NCBI GenBank assembly: GCA_001508335.1
Contig: LGFX01000004.1
Coordinates: forward strand, 139,654 to 203,653
Length of the DNA: 64,000 bases
Direction of reading: 5' to 3'
Source of the DNA: a candidate division TA06 bacterium 32_111
GTDB taxonomy: Bacteria > Hydrothermota > 32-111
The notes beneath the pieces are model-generated. The model did no database searches, was not told the DNA's origin, and was given only the letters and a program-made list of their open reading frames with translations. Shown here piece by piece: positions 45,584 through 54,653 of the stretch (the first letter of the stretch is position 1; each line of letters opens with the position of its first letter). The translations under genes were made by a program, and so were the position numbers.

Positions 45584-46502
45584 TTTTTCCTCCGTTGAGT
45601 AAATAAAGGATTGCCATTCTTACTGCGACACCGTTTGTTACCTGATCAAGAATTACAGATTTTTCACTATCGGCAACGTTGCCATCAAGTTCTACACCTC
45701 TGTTTATTGGTCCAGGATGCATTATTATGCTTTTATCCTTTATTCTTAGGTATCTTTCATAGGTCATAGAAAATTCTTTCACATATTCTCTTAAAGAGGG
45801 AAAAAGACCTTTTTCCTGTCTTTCAAGTTGCATCCTTAAAATATAAACAACATCTTTATCCTGAATCGCTTTATCAATATCGTACTCTATTTTAACATCA
45901 AAATCGTTAAGATAGAGTGGCATCAATGTTGGAGGAGCACATAGGGTAACTTTTGTATCATATTTTAAAAATCCCCAGATTAGAGATCTTGCTACCCTTG
46001 AATGTAGAATATCTCCTAAGATTAAAACTTTTAAATTCTTAAGATCTTTGTATATCTCTTTAATCGTCATAAAATCCAGTAAAGCCTGAGTTGGATGTTC
46101 ATGCGTTCCGTCACCCGCGTTAACTACATTTGAATTTATCCTTTCTGATAAAAATTTTGCAGCACCTGGTGAACTGTGCCTTATTACAACCATATCAGTT
46201 TTCATAGATTCTATATTTTTAGCAGTATCAAGAAGTGACTCACCTTTCATTACAGAAGATGTTTTTGTTGAAACGTTTACAGAATCAGCGGAAAGATGTT
46301 TCTCAGCAAGTGAAAAGGAAATTAGAGTTCTTGTGCTAGGTTCAAAAAAAAGATTTACAACAGTTTTACCTCTTAAAGCGGGGACTTTCTTGATCGGTCT
46401 TAAAAGTATATCTTTGAACGAAAACGCGTTATCTATTATGAAATCTATTTCCTCTCTTGTTAGCTCTTCTATAGATAAAAGATGTTTTTTTGTCCACTTC
46501 AA
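45576..46502 (-). CDS. pyrB: Aspartate carbamoyltransferase catalytic subunit
   Basis: 308 residues, start TTG at 46502 with GGAGG close upstream. Carbamoyl-phosphate site F-E-P-S-T-R-T, H-P-T-Q-A-L-L-D and C-terminal H-P-G-P-I-N-R-G are intact. Commits carbamoyl phosphate to pyrimidine synthesis. No regulatory pyrI gene lies beside it; PyrR upstream is the likely control instead. It overlaps pyrR by 4 nt. Confidence 0.96.
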   Translation of the reverse strand: MKWTKKHLLSIEELTREEIDFIIDNAFSFKDILLRPIKKVPALRGKTVVNLFFEPSTRTLISFSLAEKHLSADSVNVSTKTSSVMKGESLLDTAKNIESMKTDMVVIRHSSPGAAKFLSERINSNVVNAGDGTHEHPTQALLDFMTIKEIYKDLKNLKVLILGDILHSRVARSLIWGFLKYDTKVTLCAPPTLMPLYLNDFDVKIEYDIDKAIQDKDVVYILRMQLERQEKGLFPSLREYVKEFSMTYERYLRIKDKSIIMHPGPINRGVELDGNVADSEKSVILDQVTNGVAVRMAILYLLNGGKNE

Positions 46503-47035
46503 TTTTCCTCCTTTTCAACAACATCTTTCCCATCAATTTCTTTCAAAAAAACATTTATGTTATCTCTTTTGGGAATCTCCAACTCTATACCGGAAAAGTC
46601 AGGTCTTATGGGAAGTTCACGAGATTTTCTATCTACGAGAACAAAAAGTTTTATCATCTTTGGTCTTCCTATATCAAGAATTTCAACCAGTGCACTCCTT
46701 ATAGTTCTACCTGTGAAAAAGACATCATCAAAAAGATATACTACTTTGTCATTTATATCGAAAAGCACTTCAGTTGATCTTACCAAAGGTTGATAGTCAA
46801 TTAAAGAAAGATCATCCCTGTATAGATTGATATCTATTTTTCCAATAGGTATTTCTATATTTTTTAGTTTAAAAATCCTTTCCGCAACCCTTTTTGCAAT
46901 TATGTCTCCTCTTTTTATTATTCCAATAAAAGCGAGATTCTTTAACTCTTTTTCATCTTCTACAATCGAAGAAACCATAGAATCTATAATTTTCGATATA
47001 TCCTTCTCATTCAATATTAGTGATCTTTTTTTCAT
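46499..47035 (-). CDS. pyrR: PyrR, pyrimidine operon regulator / uracil phosphoribosyltransferase
   Basis: 178 residues with the PRPP-binding loop L-F-D-D-V-F-F-T-G-R-T, one residue off the common V-L-Y-T-G-R-T, and R-P-K-M-I-K-L-F-V-L-V-D-R after it. Known PyrR proteins bind pyr leader RNA when UMP is high. Here the gene sits 5 nt after an acidic-protein gene and has no visible leader or attenuator of its own, so an RNA target would have to be elsewhere. Weak ribosome binding site. Confidence 0.92.
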   Translation of the reverse strand: MKKRSLILNEKDISKIIDSMVSSIVEDEKELKNLAFIGIIKRGDIIAKRVAERIFKLKNIEIPIGKIDINLYRDDLSLIDYQPLVRSTEVLFDINDKVVYLFDDVFFTGRTIRSALVEILDIGRPKMIKLFVLVDRKSRELPIRPDFSGIELEIPKRDNINVFLKEIDGKDVVEKEEN

Positions 47036-47040
47036 AAAAC

Positions 47041-47502
47041 CTACTTTTTGAAATTCTGCTTTATGAATTCTATAGATTCATCAACAAGTCCCTTTTTCAA
47101 CATGTCAGTTACCTTTTCGATTTTATCTTCATCTGAAGAGTTTTTTCCAATTGAAAGATCATCGAAAGTCAAATCCTGTGTTGAGGATGAAGTGTTGAAG
47201 AAAAGGGAAGAATCATTTGAAACTGTTTCCTCCTTTTTTTCAAATATGTTCTCTTTGGACATATCCTTTGAAGGTAGAGGAGAATTTTCGTTTTCAGAAT
47301 TGTAGTTTTCTGAAAAATTTTCATCCTCATTTCTTGATGTTGAAGATGTTCCAAGGTTCTCTATACCTATAATCCCTTCATCTTTTTTTTCTTCAACCGT
47401 AGGCACTATTTTCTCTTTCTTTTCCTGAAAAAGTTTGGAAAACGGATTATCCTTCTCATCCCCCCTTTTTGATGAAATTTTTTTCAAGAAATCTTCAGAC
47501 AT
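47041..47502 (-). CDS. Acidic low-complexity protein of unknown function
   Basis: 153 residues, rich in Glu, Ser, Asp and Lys, largely disordered with a short helical C-terminus (~125-153) containing D-M-L-K-K-G-L and I-E-F-I-K-Q-N-F. No signal peptide. It overlaps the TPR gene upstream by 8 nt and precedes pyrR by 5 nt. A partner for the adjacent TPR proteins is plausible. Confidence 0.6.
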   Translation of the reverse strand: MSEDFLKKISSKRGDEKDNPFSKLFQEKKEKIVPTVEEKKDEGIIGIENLGTSSTSRNEDENFSENYNSENENSPLPSKDMSKENIFEKKEETVSNDSSLFFNTSSSTQDLTFDDLSIGKNSSDEDKIEKVTDMLKKGLVDESIEFIKQNFKK

Positions 47503-48529
47503 CTATCTCTCCTTCATTAAAAATTTTTAATTTTTCTTTAGCCTCTTCAAGGTATGGATTTATCTCCAGAGCTTTTTTCCAATTATTTATTGCTTCATCA
47601 TTCTTTTTAAGAGAGTGTAAAGAGTTACCAAGTAGCAAGTAGGCTTCGGAAAAATCTGGATTAAGATCAATAGCTTTTCTGAAATTTTCAGCAGCGAGTT
47701 CAAACTGGCTGTTTGAAAGATACATTAAACCAAGGTTGTTATAAACTTCAGCAAAGTCAGGGAATATTTCCAGAGCCTTTTTGAAATACTCTTCAGCCTT
47801 TTGTTGGTTGCCAAGTTTTGTATATGTTTGAGCTATATTGTTGTATATTTCAGGTGATGAAGGGTCCATTTCGAGTGCTTTTATAAAGTAGTTTAGTGCT
47901 GAACTAAAAATACCTCTGTAAAAAAGAAGGAGTCCCCTTTCGTTGTAAATCTTTGCCTGCGTTAAAGCAAACTCAATCTCCCTCTTTTTTAAAAGATTTT
48001 CCTCATACTCGATGACCTTCATTACATTTTCAGAGAATTTTGCTACATTTGAAAGTAACGAGTCCATCTTTCCAATAAGAAGTTCATTCTTTTCATTAAA
48101 ATTCGTTATAAGATTTTTTAAATTCTCTTTTTCTTCGGAGATCATATTTGAAATATTTTCTAAATTTGTTGAAATTTTATCAATTCTCGATTCTAAAGCC
48201 ATTGAATGTTCTGTGGAAGAATCGGAGTTTGTTTTGATTATCTCCTTTATCTCTGGAAGAATGGATACAGTTTCATTGATAGCTTCAAATCTAAGTAAGG
48301 TGTCCTTTAAATTGTTTATAATTGATTCGTTTGAGGATTTACTCTGTTCCAAAAATTCTTTGATATCTCCCTCTATTTTTTCAAAATCCTGATTTTTTTG
48401 ATTCTCTATTTTGGGTTGTTCATTTGCGACAATGTCTTGAGGATTCTTTTCATCTACAAACTGTTCTTTCTTTTCTTTATCCTGATTCTGTTCTTCGACA
48501 TTATTTTGATTCTGAAGGTTCTCTTCCAT
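47495..48529 (-). CDS. Coiled-coil and TPR protein
   Basis: 344 residues. A Gln/Asn/Glu-rich N-terminus (~1-50), a coiled-coil region (~60-190), and four or more TPR units from ~200 (Y-N-N-I-A-Q-T-Y, V-Y-N-N-L-G-L-M-Y, A-Y-L-L-L-G-N). No signal peptide, so probably cytoplasmic scaffolding. AGGAGTATAT precedes the ATG. It lies 12 nt after the giant TPR gene in the same operon. Confidence 0.8.
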   Translation of the reverse strand: MEENLQNQNNVEEQNQDKEKKEQFVDEKNPQDIVANEQPKIENQKNQDFEKIEGDIKEFLEQSKSSNESIINNLKDTLLRFEAINETVSILPEIKEIIKTNSDSSTEHSMALESRIDKISTNLENISNMISEEKENLKNLITNFNEKNELLIGKMDSLLSNVAKFSENVMKVIEYEENLLKKREIEFALTQAKIYNERGLLLFYRGIFSSALNYFIKALEMDPSSPEIYNNIAQTYTKLGNQQKAEEYFKKALEIFPDFAEVYNNLGLMYLSNSQFELAAENFRKAIDLNPDFSEAYLLLGNSLHSLKKNDEAINNWKKALEINPYLEEAKEKLKIFNEGEIDV

Positions 48530-48541
48530 ATATACTCCTTT

Positions 48542-51500
48542 TTAAATTATTATTCTGTAATCTGAAAAGAGGTTGCTGTAATATTTTGTTTTTGTAAATT
48601 CTGAAGCAAAACTGGTATCATGAATTTTACTTCTCAACATTCCCTCGATTTCACCATAGTATCCGAGTTTTTTCATAAGGTTTATAAGATGGTTTAAATG
48701 TTTTTTTTCTGATGAATCTCTCAGTTTTGAAGCGATTTCAAGTGCATAGGTTATATTGCCCAACTTTTCATAATTTTTTGAAAGTAAGTAGATTCTTTCA
48801 AAATCTAAATTTGTATCGTTGAACTTTCTGTTCAAAATGTTTATAGATTCGAAGTATCTCTGTTGTTTGTAAAGATTTGAAGCGTAATCAAGTATCATAT
48901 TTTCATCGTTTGTCTGCCCATTTTTAAACATCTTTTCAATCTTTGCACATTTCTTACTCTTTTCCTCCTCATAAAACTGAAAGATTATTTCGTAGAAAAG
49001 ATCGATATTCAAATTTTTTATGAATGAGAGTATCTCTTCTTTCTTTTTATCGTTTCCAAGATTTTTAAAAGATTGTGCGAGTAGAATACCATATCTTATC
49101 TTTTCATCATCCTTTGTAGTTTTTTCATAAATTTCCATAGTCAATTCTATAATTTTATCGAATTTTTTAAGGTCGTAGTAGATATGAGAAAGGAGGGATA
49201 TAATTTTTTGATTCTTTGGATCTTTGCTTATAATAAGATTGGCTTTTTCAACTATTTTTTCATACACATCCGTATCAGAAGTTAGATATAGAAAATTCAA
49301 CCAGTTTGATGCATTTTCAAAATCATCCTTTTCAAAGTAAAGATCTACAAGGAAAAGTTGAATTTCAACATCTTTGTTTTCAATTTCCAATATCCTATCT
49401 ATTACCTCGTCAATATATTTTTTATTTACTTTTATTATTTTTGAGTAAAGTTCAACAGCCTCTTTAATCTTGTTTGTTTTAAGGTATGAATCTGCAAGAG
49501 ATATAAGTAAAAAATTATTGTTTGGTTCATTGGTAAGCATCTCCTTGTAAAAACTTATAACATTTTCAGTTTCAGCCGGGTTTATCAACTCTATCTGTCT
49601 TAAAAGAGTTATTGCCTGCATATAGTTATGCATATCTTTGTAGACCTGTGCAAGTGAAAATCTTGGATCAACCTCATCAGGCTGCTGGTTGATAATGAAT
49701 TGCAATTGGGAAATAACCTTACCTTTCAGTGCTGTTTCTATTGACATTGCGTTGTAAAGGTAATCCGATGCTAATTTAAAGAGTCCTTTTTTCGAATAAA
49801 AAACTCCAGTTGCATAAAGCATTTCACCATTCTCAGATTCTTTTTCAATATAATTGGACATAAGGTTGATTATCGAATCGAGATATGAACTATCCATCTC
49901 ATAAGTCTCATACATCTTTGAAATACCTTTGTCATACTGTGCTGTTTCAAAATATAATGTGCCGAGAGAGAAATTCAATTTAGGATTGTTGATAACGTTT
50001 TCGTTCCATTTTTCAAATTCGGATATAACAATATTTATCTGGTTTTGATCGATTTTTACTATTTCAAGCATTTCTTCTATAGCGAGATCTATATTCTTGT
50101 TAAGATAGTATGCCAGAGAAAGGGTGTAATGAACTCTTAGAGAGAATGGGTCATATTTTAAAAGATCCTTTAAGATTGAAAGAGTGATCTCAATCAAGGA
50201 TTTATCAAGAATTATTGCCTGGTAAAGAAGGGTTGCAGAGTCATTTACCATACCCTTATTCGCATAAGCTTTTCCGATGTAAAATTTTATTTTACCTACC
50301 TTCTGTTGATCGAGATTTGAGGATAAAGTTTCACCCTCTTTAATTATTTTCTCATAAAATCCCATCTCATCGAGTATCTCAACGATACTTTCAACTATCT
50401 TGACATCTTCTGGATTGTTTTTATTGAGTATGTAAAGATTATCAAGTATGTGTCCAAGTTTGTTTTTATCTTTTCTAAGTTTTATCAAAGATTCGTATGC
50501 TTTTTTAAAATCTTTTTTGTTAAGGAAAAGATTAAATTCAAATTCGGTTACAAGTTCATTCTCAAGATAAAAATCCTTTATCCTTTCAAGCAGTTCAAGC
50601 AGATCTTCCTCTTTTTCCGGGTAATTTTCAAACATATCTTTTAACATTCCTAAAGAGAATTCAAGGTCCGAAGCAAGGTATGATATTTCGCATAATGAAA
50701 AGTCATAGAGGAAAGGATCAAATTTTCTTCTTTCAAGGTTTTTTAGTATTTTTAGAACTATGGATGCAACATCTTTGTCATTTTTTGCAGCGTTGTAAAA
50801 TTGAGGGACAATTATATAGAATGTTTCGGGGTTAGTTTTGAGTGTCTCAATTATCATAACTTCAGATTCTTTTATTTTACCCAGTTTAATGAGTGCTATA
50901 CCTAAATTCAATTTTGTTTCCAGATCGGATGTGTTTTTTTCATATATAATCTGAAGATATTTTTTTGCTATAGTGATATATTCCTCTTTACTAATAGAGA
51001 GAAGGTACTCACACAACTTTTTCAATTTATCCAACTCTCCTTTATCAAGAAAAATCTGGCATAACGTTTCAAGGGCGTCAATATTTTCCGGGTCTTTATC
51101 AAGAACTTTGTTGGCTAATTTTTCGACATCGAAAGTATAAGAATTGTTTTTAAAATAAACATCTTTTATTATTTTTGCAGATTCTTTAAATTCTTCATTT
51201 TCCGTTAAGATTTTTGCTTTTAATATGTAAAGATCCTCGTTGCATGAGTTTGCCTGTTCAATTCTACCGATTACACCAAGAATAAAATTTTTCTCTTCAC
51301 TCTTCAATTCATATATTTTTTCAAGATTTGTGTACACTTTTGCAACATCTTTCTTTAGAAGAAGGATTTCAACCAAAAGTTTATATCCTTCAACAAAATC
51401 CGGAGCACTCTGTATTATCTGATAAGTTTTTCTAACTATTTCATCTTTAACTTCGTTATTTTCCTTTATAATTTCATAGATTATGTCGAGTGCTTTTTTG

Positions 51501-52330
51501 TAATCTTTTTTTTCTATAGCGAGATCAACTATAGAATATTTACTCGACTCAGATATCTCTTTAGTGTCAGTTATATTTTCCTCAATCTTGTTAGAAATAT
51601 CTGTTTTTAATTTTGGATCTAATGTTGAAGCTTTATGGAAATAGTTTATGGCTTTATCTTTATCATTTATAAGAATGTATAAATCACCAATAGCAATATA
51701 TGGATCAGGATTACCATAAGTTGTTTTTGCGACATTTAAATACTCTGAGAGAATATAATTTCTATCTTTAACCTGTGTTCTGAAAAGCAGTTCAAGAATA
51801 GGTTTCGCTTCTTTGAAATTTTTATTGTAGAGATAAAGGATACCCATCGATAAGTATATCTCTACATCCTTTTTATTAAACTGATCAACAGTTTTTGAAT
51901 TTTTAACGTTCAGATACAATTTCTCGAAGTAAGATAAAAGGTTTTTTATCTCCTCGGAAGAGAGTGTATCAAAAATTTTTTTTAATGACTCAAAATCTCT
52001 TTTTTTAATGTACATTTCTATCAGGACGGATGCAGTCTGATCTTTCTGAGAGGTTGCTCTGTAATGGAGATCCTCCCCAACATTTAATATTTTATCTATC
52101 TCTTCCGGTGAAATGTAATAGGAATTTCTCAAGGTACTTACAGCTTCACTTATTTTTCCCATTTCAAACTGTGTTTTGGAGAGTTCAAGAAGTATAATAA
52201 AGTCTGATTTAGAGTTTTTTATATTCTTTTTTAAAAGTTGCTCAGCTTTCTCATGTTTCCCTTCAATCCTTAACTTGCTACTTTTTTCAACAACCTTATT
52301 TGGATCACCTGAAGAAAAAAAATCTAACAT
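48542..52330 (-). CDS. Giant TPR-repeat scaffold protein
   Basis: 1,262 residues made almost wholly of TPR-like helical repeats (A-K-L-R-I-E-G-K-H-E-K-A and many L-G-x-x-Y/Y-x-x-x-G-x-x-x-x-A units), with no signal peptide or membrane segment. It is first in a long minus-strand operon ahead of another TPR protein, an acidic protein, the pyr genes and the cyclase-like gene. AAGGAGGATAA precedes the ATG. TPR solenoids usually bind partner proteins; partners here are unknown. Confidence 0.82.
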   Translation of the reverse strand: MLDFFSSGDPNKVVEKSSKLRIEGKHEKAEQLLKKNIKNSKSDFIILLELSKTQFEMGKISEAVSTLRNSYYISPEEIDKILNVGEDLHYRATSQKDQTASVLIEMYIKKRDFESLKKIFDTLSSEEIKNLLSYFEKLYLNVKNSKTVDQFNKKDVEIYLSMGILYLYNKNFKEAKPILELLFRTQVKDRNYILSEYLNVAKTTYGNPDPYIAIGDLYILINDKDKAINYFHKASTLDPKLKTDISNKIEENITDTKEISESSKYSIVDLAIEKKDYKKALDIIYEIIKENNEVKDEIVRKTYQIIQSAPDFVEGYKLLVEILLLKKDVAKVYTNLEKIYELKSEEKNFILGVIGRIEQANSCNEDLYILKAKILTENEEFKESAKIIKDVYFKNNSYTFDVEKLANKVLDKDPENIDALETLCQIFLDKGELDKLKKLCEYLLSISKEEYITIAKKYLQIIYEKNTSDLETKLNLGIALIKLGKIKESEVMIIETLKTNPETFYIIVPQFYNAAKNDKDVASIVLKILKNLERRKFDPFLYDFSLCEISYLASDLEFSLGMLKDMFENYPEKEEDLLELLERIKDFYLENELVTEFEFNLFLNKKDFKKAYESLIKLRKDKNKLGHILDNLYILNKNNPEDVKIVESIVEILDEMGFYEKIIKEGETLSSNLDQQKVGKIKFYIGKAYANKGMVNDSATLLYQAIILDKSLIEITLSILKDLLKYDPFSLRVHYTLSLAYYLNKNIDLAIEEMLEIVKIDQNQINIVISEFEKWNENVINNPKLNFSLGTLYFETAQYDKGISKMYETYEMDSSYLDSIINLMSNYIEKESENGEMLYATGVFYSKKGLFKLASDYLYNAMSIETALKGKVISQLQFIINQQPDEVDPRFSLAQVYKDMHNYMQAITLLRQIELINPAETENVISFYKEMLTNEPNNNFLLISLADSYLKTNKIKEAVELYSKIIKVNKKYIDEVIDRILEIENKDVEIQLFLVDLYFEKDDFENASNWLNFLYLTSDTDVYEKIVEKANLIISKDPKNQKIISLLSHIYYDLKKFDKIIELTMEIYEKTTKDDEKIRYGILLAQSFKNLGNDKKKEEILSFIKNLNIDLFYEIIFQFYEEEKSKKCAKIEKMFKNGQTNDENMILDYASNLYKQQRYFESINILNRKFNDTNLDFERIYLLSKNYEKLGNITYALEIASKLRDSSEKKHLNHLINLMKKLGYYGEIEGMLRSKIHDTSFASEFTKTKYYSNLFSDYRIII

Positions 52331-52361
52331 TTATCCTCCTTAAAAATTCTCATTATTTCAT

Positions 52362-52389
52362 ATTTTATATATATATAAAAAAATGTCAA
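52362..52389 (-). promoter_or_regulatory. Promoter of the TPR-pyr-cyclase operon
   Basis: Minus strand: TTGACA (52384-52389), 16-bp spacer, TAAAAT (52362-52367), a strong match. About 25 nt of leader precede the Shine-Dalgarno and ATG. Confidence 0.72.
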
Positions 52390-52409
52390 TTATTAAACTA
52401 TTATTTCAC

Positions 52410-52437
52410 TTGTTTTTTTTACAATTTTTAATACAAT
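52410..52437 (+). promoter_or_regulatory. Probable promoter of the exported-protein/glycosyltransferase pair
   Basis: TTGTTT (52410-52415), 16-bp spacer, TACAAT (52432-52437). A TATAAA at 52444-52449 is an alternative -10 that would give a 3-4 nt leader. No Shine-Dalgarno lies before the ATG at 52460. Confidence 0.45.
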
Positions 52438-52459
52438 AATTGTTATAAAAAAAAGACTT

Positions 52460-53512
52460 ATGAAAAAAAATTTAACCATATTTTTGATTTTTTTTAACTT
52501 CACCTTTATTTTCGCAACGGAAAAATTTTACAGGTTTATGGAATTCGATTTTATAGGTAGAATAAAATTGAAAGAGAAGATAACAAAATCTGAGTTTGAA
52601 AAGATAGAGAGTTTTAAAGTATATTTTGACAATAAAAAAAGGGAAGAGAGGGTAGAAGTATGTTTTAGAGGGAAAAATGTTGAAAAGGATATTTTTAACA
52701 TAGGTTTTCCCCTATCAGTGATAGAAATCTCCTATACAGATACATTTCTGAAAAGTGAAAATGATAGTTTATATGCCCAAAAAACTGTTTACACTTTTTT
52801 GAACGGAAAAGGAGAAAGTATAAAAATTATTAACGGCGCGGAAAAGATGGTTTTTCTGACTTACAACAGAAAGAAAAATTTTGAAAGTGTAGTCTCCTAT
52901 CTTGAAGATGAAAATGGTAGAAAAGTCTTTTCAACCGATTCGGTTTTGATTAAAATAACCTCTATCCATGGAGGAAAAGGTTCAAAAAGATGGGAAACAT
53001 TCTTTTATGGCTTCGATGAAAATGGTAAAATGATACCTACAAATAATAACCTTGGTTTTGAAAAGGTTGTCAGGAACGAAACTTTTGATAATATTGTGGA
53101 TTCTTTAAAATTATTTGAAAAAGATGAGTACATAGTTTTAAAGAGTGAAAAACTTTTTGATGGAACAAACATTGAGATAAAAAGTTTAAAATTGAGAAGA
53201 GATAAGAGAGGTGATTTACAAAGATTTTATGAGATAACAATCTCAGATGATATAGGGTACGAGTTCAAAAAAATTTTTCTTGATTCTATTTTTAAACCTT
53301 TTGATATGGATTCAAACTTTGCCATAAGAATTATAAAAAGAAATGAAAATTTTACATTGGATAGAGTTGAGTATTTCTCCGCTGATCAACTTTTAAAAAC
53401 TAAAATGCCTCCATCGATAAAGTATGATGGTTATCCCTTGTTTAAAATTTTGACCAAAAAATTCATATATGATAAAGATTATAACCTTTTGGGAGTTGAA
53501 AAGATAGAATGA
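52460..53512 (+). CDS. Exported protein of unknown function
   Basis: 350 residues, signal peptide (~1-20, ending F-A-T). The mature protein is a mix of beta strands with many charged residues (F-D-F-I-G-R-I-K-L, S-I-H-G-G-K-G). No family recognised. The stop overlaps the next gene by 4 nt. Probably periplasmic or surface. Confidence 0.62.
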   Translation: MKKNLTIFLIFFNFTFIFATEKFYRFMEFDFIGRIKLKEKITKSEFEKIESFKVYFDNKKREERVEVCFRGKNVEKDIFNIGFPLSVIEISYTDTFLKSENDSLYAQKTVYTFLNGKGESIKIINGAEKMVFLTYNRKKNFESVVSYLEDENGRKVFSTDSVLIKITSIHGGKGSKRWETFFYGFDENGKMIPTNNNLGFEKVVRNETFDNIVDSLKLFEKDEYIVLKSEKLFDGTNIEIKSLKLRRDKRGDLQRFYEITISDDIGYEFKKIFLDSIFKPFDMDSNFAIRIIKRNENFTLDRVEYFSADQLLKTKMPPSIKYDGYPLFKILTKKFIYDKDYNLLGVEKIE

Positions 53513-54621
53513 ATATTTTGATAGTAAACTGGCGAGATTTAAAAAATCCTCTTTACGGTGGTGCGGAGATACATATAACTAAGATAGCACAACATCTTGC
53601 TTTAAAACATAACGTGATTTTTTTAACATCAAACTATAAAGGTGCTAAGGATGATGTTGTTAAAAATGTTAAATACATACATATAGGAAATGAGTATCTT
53701 TTCAACTTTTCCGTTTTTTTTAATGTAAAAAAGATAATCCAAAAATATAACATAGATCTTATAATAGAAGATATTAACAAGGTTCCCTTTTTTACTTCGA
53801 TTCTTGTAAAAATTCCTGTTCTTGTTGTTATTCCTCACATTTTTGGTAAAACGATTTTTAAACAAACGAACCCAATATTTGGTCTTTATGTTTACCTTTT
53901 GGAAAGACCTTTAAAGAATCTTTACAGAGACTCATTCTTTGAAGTTATTTCCAACTCAACAAAGGAAGACCTTATCAAAAGGGGAATAGATGAAGAAAAA
54001 ATAAAGGTCATCGAATGCGGTATAGATAAAAGATTTTTTGAATACAGTTATAAAAAGAAGAAAACCCCTCAAATCTGTTATGTTGGGAGATTGAAAAAAT
54101 ACAAATCAGTCCATCACCTTATAAAAGCTTTCAAAAAAGTTAAAGAGAGAAATAAAGATTCTACCCTTTACATAGTTGGAACAGGTGATTATGAAAAAAA
54201 TCTAAAAAAATTGGTAAAAAAACTTAAAATTGAAAAAGATGTTATTTTTACAGGTTATGTCTCTGAGGAAGAAAAAATTAAAATATTGCAGGAGAGTTGG
54301 ATTTCAGTTTACCCATCATATATTGAAGGTTGGGGAATAGTTAATATAGAGGCGAACGCTTTGAAAACTCCGGTTATATCTTCAAACGTTATGGGGCTTA
54401 AAGATTCGGTTAAAGATGGTTTTTCAGGGCTACTTTACGAATATGGAAACATAGATCAACTTGCTGAAAAAATTTTATACCTATTAGAAAATAGAAAAGA
54501 ACTTGAAAGAATGGAGGAAAATTCTCGTCTCTGGGCAAAAAATTTTGATTGGGAAAAAACTGGACAACTAACGGAAAATTTTATAGGGGATTTTTTGAAA
54601 GAGAGTAAAAGCACCTATTGA
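53509..54621 (+). CDS. Glycosyltransferase family 4 (GT-B fold)
   Basis: 370 residues. N-terminal Y-G-G-A-E-I-H loop that binds the donor or acceptor, V-I-E-C-G-I-D-K hinge, Y-V-G-R-L, and the C-terminal P-S-Y-I-E-G-W-G-I-V-N-I-E-A retaining motif. These are typical of mannosyl- and related transferases making LPS or capsule. It overlaps its upstream neighbour by 4 nt (ATGA). Likely belongs to the surface-glycan function seen elsewhere in the window; donor unknown. Confidence 0.9.
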   Translation: MNILIVNWRDLKNPLYGGAEIHITKIAQHLALKHNVIFLTSNYKGAKDDVVKNVKYIHIGNEYLFNFSVFFNVKKIIQKYNIDLIIEDINKVPFFTSILVKIPVLVVIPHIFGKTIFKQTNPIFGLYVYLLERPLKNLYRDSFFEVISNSTKEDLIKRGIDEEKIKVIECGIDKRFFEYSYKKKKTPQICYVGRLKKYKSVHHLIKAFKKVKERNKDSTLYIVGTGDYEKNLKKLVKKLKIEKDVIFTGYVSEEEKIKILQESWISVYPSYIEGWGIVNIEANALKTPVISSNVMGLKDSVKDGFSGLLYEYGNIDQLAEKILYLLENRKELERMEENSRLWAKNFDWEKTGQLTENFIGDFLKESKSTY

Positions 54622-54646
54622 CTTATAAGAATTATTTAATTAAACT
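54618..54646 (+). promoter_or_regulatory. Promoter of the T9SS operon (cargo, porU, porV, holA)
   Basis: TTGACT (54618-54623), overlapping the glycosyltransferase stop, 17-bp spacer, TAAACT (54641-54646). Seven nt then lead to the ATG at 54654, so transcription should begin at or beside the start codon. Confidence 0.6.
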
Positions 54647-54653
54647 TAATAAT

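Noticed and set aside
47036-47040. A pyr attenuator before pyrR
   Set aside because: Only 5 nt separate pyrR from the upstream gene and no hairpin plus U-run is present.
54618-54653. TTG 54618 as the start of the T9SS cargo gene
   Set aside because: That triplet is part of the -35 box; ATG 54654 begins a clean signal peptide.
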